Shown: positions 1-9,869, numbered from the stretch's first letter. The stretch is DNA of 64,000 nucleotides from Pseudoalteromonas luteoviolacea (GCF_021654285.1 NZ_JAKFZS010000020.1:1-64000); one strand, 5' to 3'. Notes: generated by a model not told the origin, from the letters alone. Translations and numbers: made by a program.

Positions 1-486
1 ACCATACAATTTGTTGGGCACCAAAACTTGCTTAAGCTGCTCACCCGTTGCCACGCGCTCACCAACTTGACCGTGCTCATCAATGCGCCACGCCTGCGGG
101 CCTTTTTGGTACGCAAGGTTCACATCTTTAAAATAAGAAATGTCTTCTTCTTCGTGCTCTATGACTTCCAACTCGCGCCATAAGTGACCATCTACATAAA
201 TATATAAATATCCGGGTCTTAAGTTCGTTAGTTTGCGCTCAGCGGCGCCATCTGGGGTGCACTCACACAAGGGGTAAATATACACCAGCTCAACATCGGC
301 GTTATTATTGTTTTGTGTGGTGTTGGCAAAGCCCAGCGGAATTTTATAAAAACCGGTTTTGGCCTGATCTTCGCTGTAATCTTTGATCATCAATGAGACT
401 TGCTCTGAGTCACTGGCATAGCCTTCAAACACCAATTCGCGATAAGCGCCTTGTTCATTGACGCTAGTGGGAGCTGTACTTGTCAT
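1..486 (-). CDS. T6SS cargo effector, N-terminal part (runs off left edge)
   Basis: An open frame starts at an ATG at 486 and reads leftwards without a stop to the window edge, giving about 162 residues. Its start overlaps the stop of the preceding PAAR-like gene in an ATGA junction, so the two are translationally coupled. The protein begins with a Ser/Thr-rich stretch and later has a segment reading RPGYLYIYVDGHLWREL followed by a DVNL motif. This recalls the N-terminal carrier regions of large T6SS effectors such as the VasX-type group, but that family call is from memory of the motif style and is tentative. Position directly after a DUF4150 protein and a DUF2169 adaptor is the classic slot for the cargo toxin. 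The toxic domain and any immunity gene lie outside the window. Confidence 0.6.
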   Translation of the reverse strand, partial: MTSTAPTSVNEQGAYRELVFEGYASDSEQVSLMIKDYSEDQAKTGFYKIPLGFANTTQNNNNADVELVYIYPLCECTPDGAAERKLTNLRPGYLYIYVDGHLWRELEVIEHEEEDISYFKDVNLAYQKGPQAWRIDEHGQVGERVATGEQLKQVLVPNKLYG

Positions 487-1505
487 CCGATCCTGATCCT
501 TTCCTGTGAATTACTGATCCCCGATACCACCAAGGTGATATTTTTATCGCCCTCTTGCGGTGCTGGGGTGGGGCGGTTTTCAACGCTGAGTCGCTGCACT
601 GGCATACTGCCTGACTGCATTAATGGCGAAGGCGGGGTATTTTTGTTGTTTGATATCATGATATCCCCTTGGCGCACCGCTGGCTGGTTTTCAATAAACA
701 CATTGAATGAGCCCAACATAAATTCCGCTTTGCCTTCGGTCACGCCGCTCATAATGCCTTTTTTGTCACCGGGTTGATCCCCTGTGCTCTCGGTAAATTC
801 GCTATCTCGTGTCCCTGCTGGGTTACCGTTAATTTTCACTGAGCTGGCGGTGTTGGTGATGTCATCGGTTTTTGCCACATTGCAATAGGGAATGGGCACC
901 ACGGGAATGCCTATGGTGGTTAAGCAAATATCCAAACTCATCAGCTTGCCCTTACTTTCAACATGGACTGCGGAGCGGCCATTGATCAGTACATTTTTCC
1001 CACTGGCCATGCGCACTTGTTGCTCGTTTGCCTCTGTGTCTTTAGTTATCTCACTTTGCTCACCGGCCTCCCAACCAAGTTCTTCACTGGCAAGGCGCAA
1101 TAAGGCGTCGGCATCGTTCACTGGCTTATTGACGTCCATGCCCGTTACAGGCTCGATGTGTGGCAAGATGGGCTGATTGGCTTCTTCATCCCATTCTGGG
1201 GGCGGAATAATGTAGTCAGGAATAAACTCTGTGATTAGGTCGCCCAAAGTATGGTCGCTATATTTGGGCCTATCTATTTCGTCACGAAATGCGCTTTCGC
1301 CACTGCTTTTATCAGCAAATATCGCCACGCCACTGGCTTGGCCTAGTGCGCCATTGCGCTTTGCCGCAGCGGTTAAGCCCAGTAAAACAGGGTTGTTATG
1401 ACGCCAAGTTTGGCTGCCGCCACTGCGCAGCTCTGCACTGGTGGCATCAATGTCATATTGTACCGTTCCGGCTTGCTTTCCTTGGCCGGCATTAATGTAA
1501 CTCAT
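483..1505 (-). CDS. DUF4150 PAAR-like T6SS spike-tip protein
   Basis: This protein has a DUF4150 (PAAR-like) domain in its C-terminal half, around residues 165-300, with the typical stretches ending in the GDxxM type motif. PAAR-like proteins cap the VgrG spike and carry effectors. The N-terminal part holds a segment beginning TWRHNNP with a later GALGQ. It resembles a small domain found in phage and T6SS structural proteins where the usual motif is TWRNNNPGN. Start choice: a GTG at 1511 opens the frame, but an AAGGAG sits right against it, so ATG at 1505 (or 1508) has the sensible spacing. The gene overlaps the end of the ketosynthase-like gene upstream and the effector downstream, which shows tight coupling. 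It probably docks the effector that starts at 486. Confidence 0.8.
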   Translation of the reverse strand: MSYINAGQGKQAGTVQYDIDATSAELRSGGSQTWRHNNPVLLGLTAAAKRNGALGQASGVAIFADKSSGESAFRDEIDRPKYSDHTLGDLITEFIPDYIIPPPEWDEEANQPILPHIEPVTGMDVNKPVNDADALLRLASEELGWEAGEQSEITKDTEANEQQVRMASGKNVLINGRSAVHVESKGKLMSLDICLTTIGIPVVPIPYCNVAKTDDITNTASSVKINGNPAGTRDSEFTESTGDQPGDKKGIMSGVTEGKAEFMLGSFNVFIENQPAVRQGDIMISNNKNTPPSPLMQSGSMPVQRLSVENRPTPAPQEGDKNITLVVSGISNSQERIRIG

Positions 1506-2436
1506 CATCACTCCTTGTCAGTTGCCAAAGTTGTGGCTGCGTGTGCTCAACTATCAACCACACTTTGGGGGATGTGTACTGAATGGGTAAATCTAAATAG
1601 GCAAAGCCAAGTACCAAGGCCATTAAGGTTTGCGCGACCCCTGCATGGCCACATAACCTGCCCGGCTCTTTTAATTTAATCAAAGAGGCGGATCCGTTGC
1701 TATCCGACTGCGTTGCTGCTTGATATAGATGACAACTGGCATCAAACCACATGTTGTGCCATGCCTTAGTACTCGCCATATTGGAAATATAAATGTCTTT
1801 TAGGTCTGCTTTTACTTGTTTTAACTGGCTTTTTAACGGGTTATTACTGCTTTTTAAGCACATGGCTTGCTTGTTTTTACCAAGCAGTAACGCACAGGCA
1901 CCTTCGCTCATGATCATGCCTTCAGTGCCATCTTGGCGCTGTAGCTTGTCTTGCCAATCACTGTCATACAAAATTTCATGGCCTGTGCAGGCATCTGCCG
2001 CCACCACCACAGTGCCATCGGGCAGGGTTAAATCAATATCGTCACTTTGACTTATCAACACATCTTGTAACTCACATTGCTCGCAAAGTGCGCTGAGGGC
2101 TTCATCACTGATTAACGGATCTGTGCCTTGCTGTGGGAGCACAAAATGAATGCGGTTAGACCATGCAATGGCACCCGTTTTTTCTCCTCTCAGCAACGCA
2201 GGGATGGCCAGTCTTGTCATCAAGTCGCCCAGCATCAACTCAATACGGGCAGCACGCGGTAAATTGGCCAAAGGTCCAAGCTTGGCGACAATGGCTTTCG
2301 CCATGCCTTCTTCTTCCTCTAGGTTACTGGTGGCGGTATAAGTCATGCCATTTTCAATGGCGCTATAAAATGCGCTTAAGGTTGTGCCCGACGTATTTAT
2401 ATGGCCTAAATAGCTAATGTAGCGTTCGCTGCTCAT
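1492..2436 (-). CDS. Degenerate beta-ketoacyl-synthase-like T6SS accessory protein
   Basis: About 314 residues from an ATG at 2436 that overlaps the stop of the DUF2169 gene in an ATGA junction. The open frame extends further upstream, but only through the coding end of its neighbour. The C-terminal third has a glycine-rich GRLCGHAGVAQTLMAL segment and an earlier EGACALLLGK segment, both matching positions in thiolase-fold ketosynthases. I do not see the normal catalytic cysteine nucleophile motif, so it is probably not an active ketosynthase. Such proteins are known as companions of DUF4150 and DUF2169 genes in T6SS cargo modules; their exact role is not established to my knowledge. I infer a scaffold or effector-loading role. 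Confidence 0.6.
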   Translation of the reverse strand: MSSERYISYLGHINTSGTTLSAFYSAIENGMTYTATSNLEEEEGMAKAIVAKLGPLANLPRAARIELMLGDLMTRLAIPALLRGEKTGAIAWSNRIHFVLPQQGTDPLISDEALSALCEQCELQDVLISQSDDIDLTLPDGTVVVAADACTGHEILYDSDWQDKLQRQDGTEGMIMSEGACALLLGKNKQAMCLKSSNNPLKSQLKQVKADLKDIYISNMASTKAWHNMWFDASCHLYQAATQSDSNGSASLIKLKEPGRLCGHAGVAQTLMALVLGFAYLDLPIQYTSPKVWLIVEHTQPQLWQLTRSDDELH

Positions 2437-3479
2437 ACGCTTGACTCTGTATCCGGCAGTGGTGCTTGCTCTGGCATGACTATCAAGGTATCCATTGGGT
2501 GGATCCCGTCTTGTTTCATCGTGGTGCGCCATAGCAAAGAAAATTGCTGCGTATGGGTGTCAAGAATTAAGCTATCACACACCATATTTAACGGCGTTTG
2601 CATGGCGCCGCGCATCATCACCAACTCAGGTTTGATATAAGGCAATTCAAAAGTGACTTTTTGGCCATAAGGCTGGCCCTTGGTTAAGCCACTCAGTGCG
2701 ATTGTGGTATGCGGCTTTAAGGTGCAAGGCAAGCACTGATCCGCTGGCGCATAGTTATAATAATTGGCACATAAAGCTTCAACATATGGGTAGTCACCTG
2801 CAACCACGGCCTGAATATCCAACTCAGGCTGCAACTCTAAACGCGGTGACCAAAAATGCGGAATGGGTGCAAAGCTGGCAACCGGTGTGGTATCTCGCGG
2901 TTTTCTTAACACCTGATCAGCATACTCCACTTGCGGTAATAGCTGTCCGATCCCGTCTCGGTTTCTGAGCTTAAAGCCTCGACCTATGGGGTTTTCTCTG
3001 TCCATACTTTGTGGGTTATTCGGTGCTTGACCACCATACGCCACCGCGTAATTGAGCAACAATGGCCTCAGTGGCTGTAAATCCTTTGCCACCGCACCAA
3101 ATAAAGACCAGCGCCAGCGTCGCTCTCCGGTCACTCGCAAGGTTTTATTCATCAGTACGGCATTGTCACTCAGTAGGTCAACGCCCACCTCCATCACATG
3201 GGCAGCCCGATCACTGGGCGGAAAACAAGTAAAACGTCCATACCATTCAAACCCTTGCTTAAACGGCACCATGTCATTGGCGGCGATCAATTCACACTGC
3301 GCGCCTTCGCCTTGAAAGCCATCGCCCATGGTGATCTCAGGACCATTTAGCTCTTGGGTGACCTTGCCTTGCTTGTCGTATTCAAAGTTTTGCTTTACCA
3401 CCACCACATAACAAGGCTGAGAGTCTTTATCCCAGCTTGGGGCAATTTCAGCAAACCATGCTGAGTCATTTACTAACAT
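2433..3479 (-). CDS. DUF2169 T6SS effector adaptor
   Basis: A 348-residue protein recognisable as DUF2169 by its overall pattern: an N-terminal beta-rich region with conserved tryptophans, an LRVTGERRW segment near residue 120, and the NYxxAYGG and NPxGxGF motifs near residues 145-170. DUF2169 proteins are adaptors (chaperones) that help load PAAR-like tips and their effectors. An AGGAG eight bases before the ATG at 3479 supports the start. It overlaps the end of the upstream helical-repeat gene by 14 bases and the start of the ketosynthase-like gene by four, so it sits inside a strongly coupled cargo operon. Confidence 0.85.
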   Translation of the reverse strand: MLVNDSAWFAEIAPSWDKDSQPCYVVVVKQNFEYDKQGKVTQELNGPEITMGDGFQGEGAQCELIAANDMVPFKQGFEWYGRFTCFPPSDRAAHVMEVGVDLLSDNAVLMNKTLRVTGERRWRWSLFGAVAKDLQPLRPLLLNYAVAYGGQAPNNPQSMDRENPIGRGFKLRNRDGIGQLLPQVEYADQVLRKPRDTTPVASFAPIPHFWSPRLELQPELDIQAVVAGDYPYVEALCANYYNYAPADQCLPCTLKPHTTIALSGLTKGQPYGQKVTFELPYIKPELVMMRGAMQTPLNMVCDSLILDTHTQQFSLLWRTTMKQDGIHPMDTLIVMPEQAPLPDTESSV

Positions 3480-4617
3480 CCGTTGTTCTCCTATCTATAA
3501 ATTCCCAATGCCTTGGCGTGCAGGGTAAAAAATACAACATCGCAGCGATTTTTTGCTCATACTGCGCTGCCACCAGCTTTTGTACTAATATGCCCTTAAA
3601 TTGCTTTATCAACTGAGCATCCAAAGCCACAAAGCTTTTTCCTTGCAGCACATAGTCGCCTTGCTCCAGCAATATTGTCTGACGGCATGTCTCTGCATGT
3701 TTCACACAGGGGATCTGCAACCCGTCTTCGACTTGCCCCTCCCCTTTTGCCAAACTGATGGCCGCCACCAACTTAAGTTCTTTATCAGTGAGTGTTTGCC
3801 ATGCCTGATAAGCAGGCTCACTCATAGGCTGCGTATCGAGCCAATTGACTAACAGTTTGAGCGTTTTTTTATGAGCAAAGTGGCTAAGTACATGGGCACT
3901 GTGCAAGGGGTAATGCTCACAAAATGCCACACAGGCATCTTGCCAATCTGGCAACTGTGCAATACCTGCAAGGCAAAGCAGTTGCGCCTTATGCTCCGCC
4001 TCATCGGTAGCACTGAAGGTTTTTAATAACTGCGCCGCAAATTCGTCATGTGCAAACAGCCACATATTGACTAACGCCGCATGAACAAACTCAAAATGCG
4101 TGCTTTGCAGGGCTTGCTGAAGCTGTAAAGCATTTAACGGTTGGCCTGCAAACGCCAATCTCACCAACCAAGGCTCTGGCATTTCAATATTGGTCAGCAT
4201 GGTCTGGCGCTCAGCGTCGCTAAAATCGCTCAGCCACGCTTGTGCACTCATTGCAAACAGCGCACTTGCGCCGCTTTGACGCCAAATGGGCAGTTCTGTA
4301 CTGGGCACCTTGGCCTCTGCCAGCCACATTGCTAAAAAAGTATCTAGCCAAGGGGCTTGCTGCGCGTTTTTCTCATACCAAGGCAATAGCGCCTGCCAAT
4401 CGGCTTTAATCATGACATTGAGCGCTTGCTCATCTAACCATTCAAACTCGCTGGGCTGTGCTTGTGCCAGAGTGTAAACATGGTTGACCAGAAAGTAGTG
4501 CAAATCATCAAACCTGTGTTGACGCACAACCCCTGACTTTTCAAGCTCGCAAAGCTGTCGCCACAACTTTTTTATCTGTTGCTTGTGAAGTGGCACCTTG
4601 GTGACTGCTGAAAACAT
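3466..4617 (-). CDS. T6SS-associated helical-repeat protein (TIGR02270-like)
   Basis: A 383-residue, almost wholly alpha-helical protein with no signal peptide or membrane segment. It is rich in Leu, Ala, Gln and Trp and has spaced helix pairs that suggest HEAT-like repeats. Its size and its position between a DUF6484-like gene and a DUF2169 adaptor match the TIGR02270 family seen in T6SS cargo modules; this is a context-led assignment. Start at ATG 4617 is preceded by a GGCAGGT sequence. The function of the family is not known to me. HEAT-like proteins often act as docking scaffolds, so a role in effector delivery is an inference. Confidence 0.55.
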   Translation of the reverse strand: MFSAVTKVPLHKQQIKKLWRQLCELEKSGVVRQHRFDDLHYFLVNHVYTLAQAQPSEFEWLDEQALNVMIKADWQALLPWYEKNAQQAPWLDTFLAMWLAEAKVPSTELPIWRQSGASALFAMSAQAWLSDFSDAERQTMLTNIEMPEPWLVRLAFAGQPLNALQLQQALQSTHFEFVHAALVNMWLFAHDEFAAQLLKTFSATDEAEHKAQLLCLAGIAQLPDWQDACVAFCEHYPLHSAHVLSHFAHKKTLKLLVNWLDTQPMSEPAYQAWQTLTDKELKLVAAISLAKGEGQVEDGLQIPCVKHAETCRQTILLEQGDYVLQGKSFVALDAQLIKQFKGILVQKLVAAQYEQKIAAMLYFLPCTPRHWEFIDRRTTDVSK

Positions 4618-4627
4618 ACCTGCCCTG

Positions 4628-5050
4628 CTAGTTCAATCTAATTGGCCAGCCTTGCAGGCTCAGATCTTTTTTGGTTTCAGCGGATAAGCTATCGCCTTCC
4701 AGTAAAATCGAGCCATCGCCATAAATCTCAATCGAGCCTTTGGGCGTTTTAATGCAAATGCTTTGGTCGGCTTTGATGCTCACTTTGCCTCGATTATCAT
4801 CAAACTTGGCACATGGAAAACTGCCGCTGGTTGCCAGTTTGCCAATCACCACTGGCTCTTTAATGCTAAGTAGCACCACTTGATCGCCTTTTTGAGCACG
4901 CGACACACTTTCCAGCTGACCCACCACATCGACCTCTCGGCCACTGTTGGCTAACATCACACTGACTATTTTGCCCACCTCATCCACCAGTAATACGCTG
5001 GCCACCAACTGACTGGCCGCAGGTAAATACGCCAAATTATGACTGTGCAT
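4628..5050 (-). CDS. DUF6484-like T6SS protein
   Basis: A 140-residue protein with a small beta-barrel-like pattern: hydrophobic strands, a VLLSIKEPVVIGKL segment near residue 60, then repeating short strands (KVSIKAD, SICIKT, SIEIYGDGSILLEGD) that look like the start of a VgrG-type beta-helix. The central part resembles DUF6484, a domain encoded next to VgrG in T6SS cargo modules. It lies 13 bases after vgrG, in the same operon. A spike-associated role, perhaps as a bridge between VgrG and the DUF4150 tip, is an inference. Confidence 0.55.
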   Translation of the reverse strand: MHSHNLAYLPAASQLVASVLLVDEVGKIVSVMLANSGREVDVVGQLESVSRAQKGDQVVLLSIKEPVVIGKLATSGSFPCAKFDDNRGKVSIKADQSICIKTPKGSIEIYGDGSILLEGDSLSAETKKDLSLQGWPIRLN

Positions 5051-5063
5051 TTCCCATCTCCTC

Positions 5064-7094
5064 TTAATTGTTCGCTAATGCATTGCCAGAAATAGAAATG
5101 TTGCGCGCGCTTAAGGTCAAGTTGGTGCCGTTAATGGTAATGTTGCCAGCCCCATCAATTTCGATGCTGCCACGCCCTTGTACCAATTGAATAGACCCTT
5201 GACCTTGCGTTGATAACGTCAGGTTATTACCACTACTTAAGGTAATTTCACCGGCGTTTGCGCTCATTTCGATGTTGCCTTCCTGGCTGTGAACATTGAT
5301 CTCTTGGGCTGCTTCCATACTCAATGCTTGTGTTGCTTCGAGGTCAATATCGCCATCCGTTGCTTGAATTTTAAAGTTTAAGTCCGCGGTTAAACGGATC
5401 CCCCGCGCACCGTGCAGTTCAAGTTCTGCATCTGTACTTTGAATCGCAATGCGATCTGCGGCTTTGACTGTTAGCTCGTCAGAGGCGGTGACATTGAGGT
5501 TGCCACCCGCTTGCATGGTGAGATCTTCTTGCGCCTGCAAGCGCATTTCTCCGCGGCTAGATTGCAACATCACCTTTTCTTGTCCATCGGTTGCATCTAA
5601 CAGCAGGCTATTGTCATCACTGGCCGTGGCCAATTTAATTTTGCGCTCCCCCTCTTTGTCACTCATCACCAGCGTATTGCCAGCACGGGTAACAATTTTG
5701 TTTTCATAGGGATTATTGCTGCTCACCGGGCTTGGGGCTTGGGCGTTATAAAGCGCGCCTAAGATCACCGGACGATCCAAGTCGCCATTTTCTCCACACA
5801 CTAAGACCTCTGTGCCTTGGGTGAGCGGAAAGTGCATGCCATGGCCTTGACCACCATAGGTTTGTGTTAATCGGGTTGGTCTGCTTTGCTGGCCTTCGCC
5901 ATCTTGGTTAAAAGGCAGTTTGACTTGATATTGACCTGTCTCATCCACCTCTTGCTCAATGGTGGCGTTAAAGGTGGCAAAGACCCGTCTTTTTGGTCTG
6001 GGCTGCGCACAATAATCTTGCGCAATTGGCAGTAACACGGCCTGATTTTTATAAGTCAGCCCAGTGACTTTGCTGCCATATGCCACGCTGCCAGCCTGAC
6101 ATCCTTGATGGGACACATGAGTCACTAGGTATTCACCGGAATAGCTGGGATGATCTGTGACTGTTAAGCACACCCCTGGGCGCAATGCACGGCAGTCCGT
6201 ATCTGCGATCAGGGTTTCTCGCTGGCAATCTAGGCTGCGTTGATGCACTTCAGCTAAGTCATTGCCATCGCCGTCGCTGGCCAAGTTATCACCAAAATGC
6301 GCGCTTTCGCCAAAGCCGCTGATGTCAGTGTTATTGCGGCTACTGCCCTGTATCTGGGCGCCACGCTCGTAATGGCTGTCGTAATAGCGCACTTGCTCGC
6401 TGAGCATGGTGGCTTTTTTAGAAAACGCGAACACGCTCTCGCATGTGCGCACCTGCCCGCTCGGGGAAACAAAAGGCAAGGTGATCTCTTTAAGCGGTCT
6501 AGCAAATTTGTCGCTCGACTCGCAAATGGCCAGCTTGGCAATGCCATAGTCAGTTTCTCGCCAGCCATATACATAGCCGTATCGACGCATCAAACGAGTG
6601 ATAAAGTCGTAATCACTTTCATCATATTGCACCACCATATCAAGCGTTGGGCCGCTGACTTGCAAGTCGAGCTGAGCCGATGGGAAATCACACTTTTGCA
6701 GCACGCTTTGGATGATCTGCCCAGGATTCATATCAGTAAATATCCGGTTTGAACGGTGTTGCTTAAGCTTTGCAAGGCCTGATTGCAAAGTTAAGGTATA
6801 CACATACCCCTGATGAGACTGACCATGGCAAATATAGTTGGTTAAAAACCCGGTCACGGTGAGATCTTCAGTGCTCCACGCAATGATCAAACTGATGTCT
6901 TTGCCGATCAATACATCCGGCTCCACCAGCTCTTCGCTGAGTACTTGAATGTCAAATATGCAATCATCACACAAGGCATCAAGATCCGCTTGAAAGGATT
7001 GCACCTGAAACAGCGCATCACTCAGCCCTGCAATCGTCACCCCAAAGTGGCTTTCATCGGCGCCGGTCAGTTTTCCCGCATCTAGTCCAAACAT
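5064..7094 (-). CDS. vgrG: T6SS spike protein VgrG (TssI)
   Basis: A 676-residue VgrG. Residues 1-350 match the gp27-like base, including the YDESDYDFITRLMRRYG segment near 160 that is typical of the family. A gp5-like OB region follows around residues 370-470 (GGQGHGMHFPLTQGTEVLV). The rest is a long run of short repeated strands (for example NLNVTASDELTVKAADRIAI) that forms the beta-helical needle. It ends without an extra C-terminal enzyme domain, so it should carry cargo through the adaptor genes downstream rather than by fusion. It lies 16 bases after clpV and heads the cargo module. Confidence 0.95.
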   Translation of the reverse strand: MFGLDAGKLTGADESHFGVTIAGLSDALFQVQSFQADLDALCDDCIFDIQVLSEELVEPDVLIGKDISLIIAWSTEDLTVTGFLTNYICHGQSHQGYVYTLTLQSGLAKLKQHRSNRIFTDMNPGQIIQSVLQKCDFPSAQLDLQVSGPTLDMVVQYDESDYDFITRLMRRYGYVYGWRETDYGIAKLAICESSDKFARPLKEITLPFVSPSGQVRTCESVFAFSKKATMLSEQVRYYDSHYERGAQIQGSSRNNTDISGFGESAHFGDNLASDGDGNDLAEVHQRSLDCQRETLIADTDCRALRPGVCLTVTDHPSYSGEYLVTHVSHQGCQAGSVAYGSKVTGLTYKNQAVLLPIAQDYCAQPRPKRRVFATFNATIEQEVDETGQYQVKLPFNQDGEGQQSRPTRLTQTYGGQGHGMHFPLTQGTEVLVCGENGDLDRPVILGALYNAQAPSPVSSNNPYENKIVTRAGNTLVMSDKEGERKIKLATASDDNSLLLDATDGQEKVMLQSSRGEMRLQAQEDLTMQAGGNLNVTASDELTVKAADRIAIQSTDAELELHGARGIRLTADLNFKIQATDGDIDLEATQALSMEAAQEINVHSQEGNIEMSANAGEITLSSGNNLTLSTQGQGSIQLVQGRGSIEIDGAGNITINGTNLTLSARNISISGNALANN

Positions 7095-7110
7095 GGTGCT
7101 GCTCCCTCAG

Positions 7111-9828
7111 TTAGGCCAGATCGGCAAATACAGCTTCAATTTGCCCGTCATCATTTAAGGTTAAAGTCAGCAGATCTGGCATATCTTCTTCGCTCAAAAA
7201 GCCTAAAATTGAGCGGGCAACACCCGGCAATATTTGCTGTTCTATGGTGGCATTAACCAAGCGAGCGCCGCTGTCAGACAGCGCACATTGCTTTGATAAA
7301 TGGCTCAATACACTTTGATCAACCCGCAGTGTAATTTGATGGTTCTCACTTAAGCGCGCAGCCACTTTCTCAAGCTTTAAGGCGACAATATTCTCTAGCG
7401 CATCGCTGTCTAGCGGCTTAAATGGGATCACCTGCATACGCGCCAATAATGCAGGCGCAAAATGATTCAGTAGCTCAGGCTTAATCAAGTTATTTAGCTC
7501 AGATAGGCTTGGCATGGTCCAAGGCGTTTGCGCCTCTTCGTCGCAGCCCTCGTCAGCGGTTGGCGTCTCATCTGCTTGCTGGTTTAACAAACCTTGCGCC
7601 TCATTGATGGCTTTGGCTAATACGTCTTCGTCGTCTTGATTTGGCGCACGGCACGCCTTAGCGATTTGCTCAGCGGCGATATTAGAGGTCATGATGATCA
7701 CGGTATTTTTAAAATCGATTTCGCGACCTTCGCCGTCGCGCATCATGCCCAGCTCAAACACCTGATAAAACATGTTTAATACATCTGGGTGGGCTTTTTC
7801 AACTTCATCAAGCAGCACCACAGAATAAGGACGCTGGCGCACCGCTTCGGTCAACACACCGCCCTCACCATAGCCCACATAACCCGGTGGTGAACCCTTA
7901 AGCTGCGACACCGTATGTGACTCTTGGTATTCGCTCATATTGATGGTGGTTAAAAACTTATCACCGCCAAATAGCACATTGGCCAAATGTCGAGCGGTTT
8001 CTGTTTTACCCACCCCAGATGGGCCACTGAATAAAAACACCCCAAGCGGGCCTGAAGATGCCGACACCCCAGCTTTGGCCACACGCAATGACTGCGCCAG
8101 CGCACTTAGTCCTTGCTCTTGACCTACCACCTGCGCACCTAAGCTTTGCTCAAGCGCAAGGAGGTTTTGCAGCTCATCTTTGACCATATTACCCACTGGG
8201 ATCCCTGTCCAGTTAGCAATCACTTGTGCCACGGTATCTTGATCAACTTCGCAAAAGACCGCATTGCCCTCTTCGTTTAACGATTTCAATTGGCGGCGAT
8301 ATTCTGGCAATTGGCTTTGCTGTGCACTGGCAATCGAGGCATGGGTGTCTAGTTGCTCAGCGCGGCGCGCTTGCATTGCAGCAAGCTCTGATTGCGCTTG
8401 GTCAAGTTCAGCGGCTAACTCTGCACTGACCACATCGCTCTCAATGCCCAGCTCTGCCTCTTGCTCTAATCGCGCCAAACGCTCGGTTAAATAGGTGACA
8501 CGCTCTTGGGCGTTTTCAATGATCACAGGAGAGGTGGCGGCGCCCATTCTCACTGCTGCTGCCGCAGTGTCGAGTACATCAATGGCTTTGTCTGGCAACT
8601 GTCTGCCCGTGATATATCGCGCCGATAAACTCACCGCCGCTTCAATAGCGCTGTCGGTTATATGAATTTGATGGTGTTGCTCGTACTTTTCTTTAATGCC
8701 ACTCAACATCAGCTTGGCATTGTGCTCGCTGGGCTCGTCGACTTTAATCAGCTGAAAGCGTCTTTCAAGGGCGGCATCGCGCTCAAAATACTGTTTGTAC
8801 TCGCTCCAAGTAGTGGCCGCCAGTGTACGCAGCTCGCCTCGTGCCAGTGCGGGTTTCAGTAGGTTCGCCGCATCGCCCATGCCGGCATCGCCACCAGCAC
8901 CGATCAAGGTATGCGCTTCATCAATAAAGAGAATAATGGGCGTACTGGATGACTTCACATCGTCAATCACTTGCTTTAAACGGCGTTCAAACTCGCCTTT
9001 TACCCCAGCGCCCGCTTGCAGCAAGCCCATATCTAACACCATGATCCGCACACCCACCAATTCATCTGGCACCGTTTTGGCAACGATGCGCTGTGCAAGG
9101 CCTTCCACCACCGCCGTTTTGCCAACCCCTGGGTCGCCGACAAAAATCGGGTTATTCTTGCGCCTTCTACACAACACATCGATTGCCAAACGGATCTCTT
9201 CGCTGCGTCCTAGTACCGGATCAATACCGCCACTGGCCGCTTTTGCGGTAAGGTCTTCACAAAATGAGTCCAATGCCGTTTGCTCTGCATCTTGGCCATT
9301 TTGCTGCAAAGTACTCGCTCTGCCCGTATCCACAGGTTGAAACGCCATCCGCTCAGTCGAGCCTTTACAAATTTTATCGAGATTGTCTTTTAAAAAGTGA
9401 ATATCAAGCTTATCAAGCTCTAGCGCCAACCCAAATGCAGGGCTAAACGGGACGAGATCTTTAAACGCATCAAGCAAGGCAGCCCCAGTGATCCACTCAC
9501 TGCGGTGCTTCACATTAGCAGTGAGCCAAGCACGCTCTAATAATTCATATAAACGGCGAGAAAACACAGGTTTGCCCTGATTGGCTGCGTCTTGTTGATT
9601 AATAAAGTTCAGCGCTTCGTGCCACAGAGTATCTTGGTCAATTTCAAAAAAAGGCAGAATTTTCGCCACATCACCTTCGTGGTGATCTTCCATCAGCTTA
9701 AGCAGTAAATGTTCAGGCAAGACTTCATAGTGCTGGCGGCTAGCGGCAAAGCCTGCCGCTGCTTCAAGCGCGCTTGCGGTATGTGCGTTTAATTTATCAA
9801 TAAGTTGCTTAATGCCTGTCGCGTCCAT
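7111..9828 (-). CDS. tssH: T6SS sheath-recycling ATPase ClpV (TssH)
   Basis: A 905-residue AAA+ protein with the ClpV layout: an N-terminal double Clp domain (residues 1-155), first nucleotide-binding domain with Walker A GDPGVGKT near residue 231, a coiled middle region near 440-530, and a second AAA+ domain with Walker A GPSGVGKT near residue 600. ClpV disassembles contracted TssB-TssC sheaths for reuse. It has the N-terminal ClpV helix region rather than the features of housekeeping ClpB, and it sits inside the T6SS operon. A region between the second Walker B and sensor (near residues 745-785) has an acidic, low-complexity insertion. A hairpin lies in the 69-base gap between tssG and this gene. 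Confidence 0.95.
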   Translation of the reverse strand: MDATGIKQLIDKLNAHTASALEAAAGFAASRQHYEVLPEHLLLKLMEDHHEGDVAKILPFFEIDQDTLWHEALNFINQQDAANQGKPVFSRRLYELLERAWLTANVKHRSEWITGAALLDAFKDLVPFSPAFGLALELDKLDIHFLKDNLDKICKGSTERMAFQPVDTGRASTLQQNGQDAEQTALDSFCEDLTAKAASGGIDPVLGRSEEIRLAIDVLCRRRKNNPIFVGDPGVGKTAVVEGLAQRIVAKTVPDELVGVRIMVLDMGLLQAGAGVKGEFERRLKQVIDDVKSSSTPIILFIDEAHTLIGAGGDAGMGDAANLLKPALARGELRTLAATTWSEYKQYFERDAALERRFQLIKVDEPSEHNAKLMLSGIKEKYEQHHQIHITDSAIEAAVSLSARYITGRQLPDKAIDVLDTAAAAVRMGAATSPVIIENAQERVTYLTERLARLEQEAELGIESDVVSAELAAELDQAQSELAAMQARRAEQLDTHASIASAQQSQLPEYRRQLKSLNEEGNAVFCEVDQDTVAQVIANWTGIPVGNMVKDELQNLLALEQSLGAQVVGQEQGLSALAQSLRVAKAGVSASSGPLGVFLFSGPSGVGKTETARHLANVLFGGDKFLTTINMSEYQESHTVSQLKGSPPGYVGYGEGGVLTEAVRQRPYSVVLLDEVEKAHPDVLNMFYQVFELGMMRDGEGREIDFKNTVIIMTSNIAAEQIAKACRAPNQDDEDVLAKAINEAQGLLNQQADETPTADEGCDEEAQTPWTMPSLSELNNLIKPELLNHFAPALLARMQVIPFKPLDSDALENIVALKLEKVAARLSENHQITLRVDQSVLSHLSKQCALSDSGARLVNATIEQQILPGVARSILGFLSEEDMPDLLTLTLNDDGQIEAVFADLA

Positions 9829-9869
9829 TTTATTTCCTTGCGATTTAAAATTATTCTGACTCTTTCCTA

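Noticed and set aside
8795..9340. Long open frame on the plus strand inside clpV
   Set aside because: It lies entirely antisense to a well-conserved AAA+ domain, has no family resemblance or ribosome site, and follows from codon bias of the true gene.
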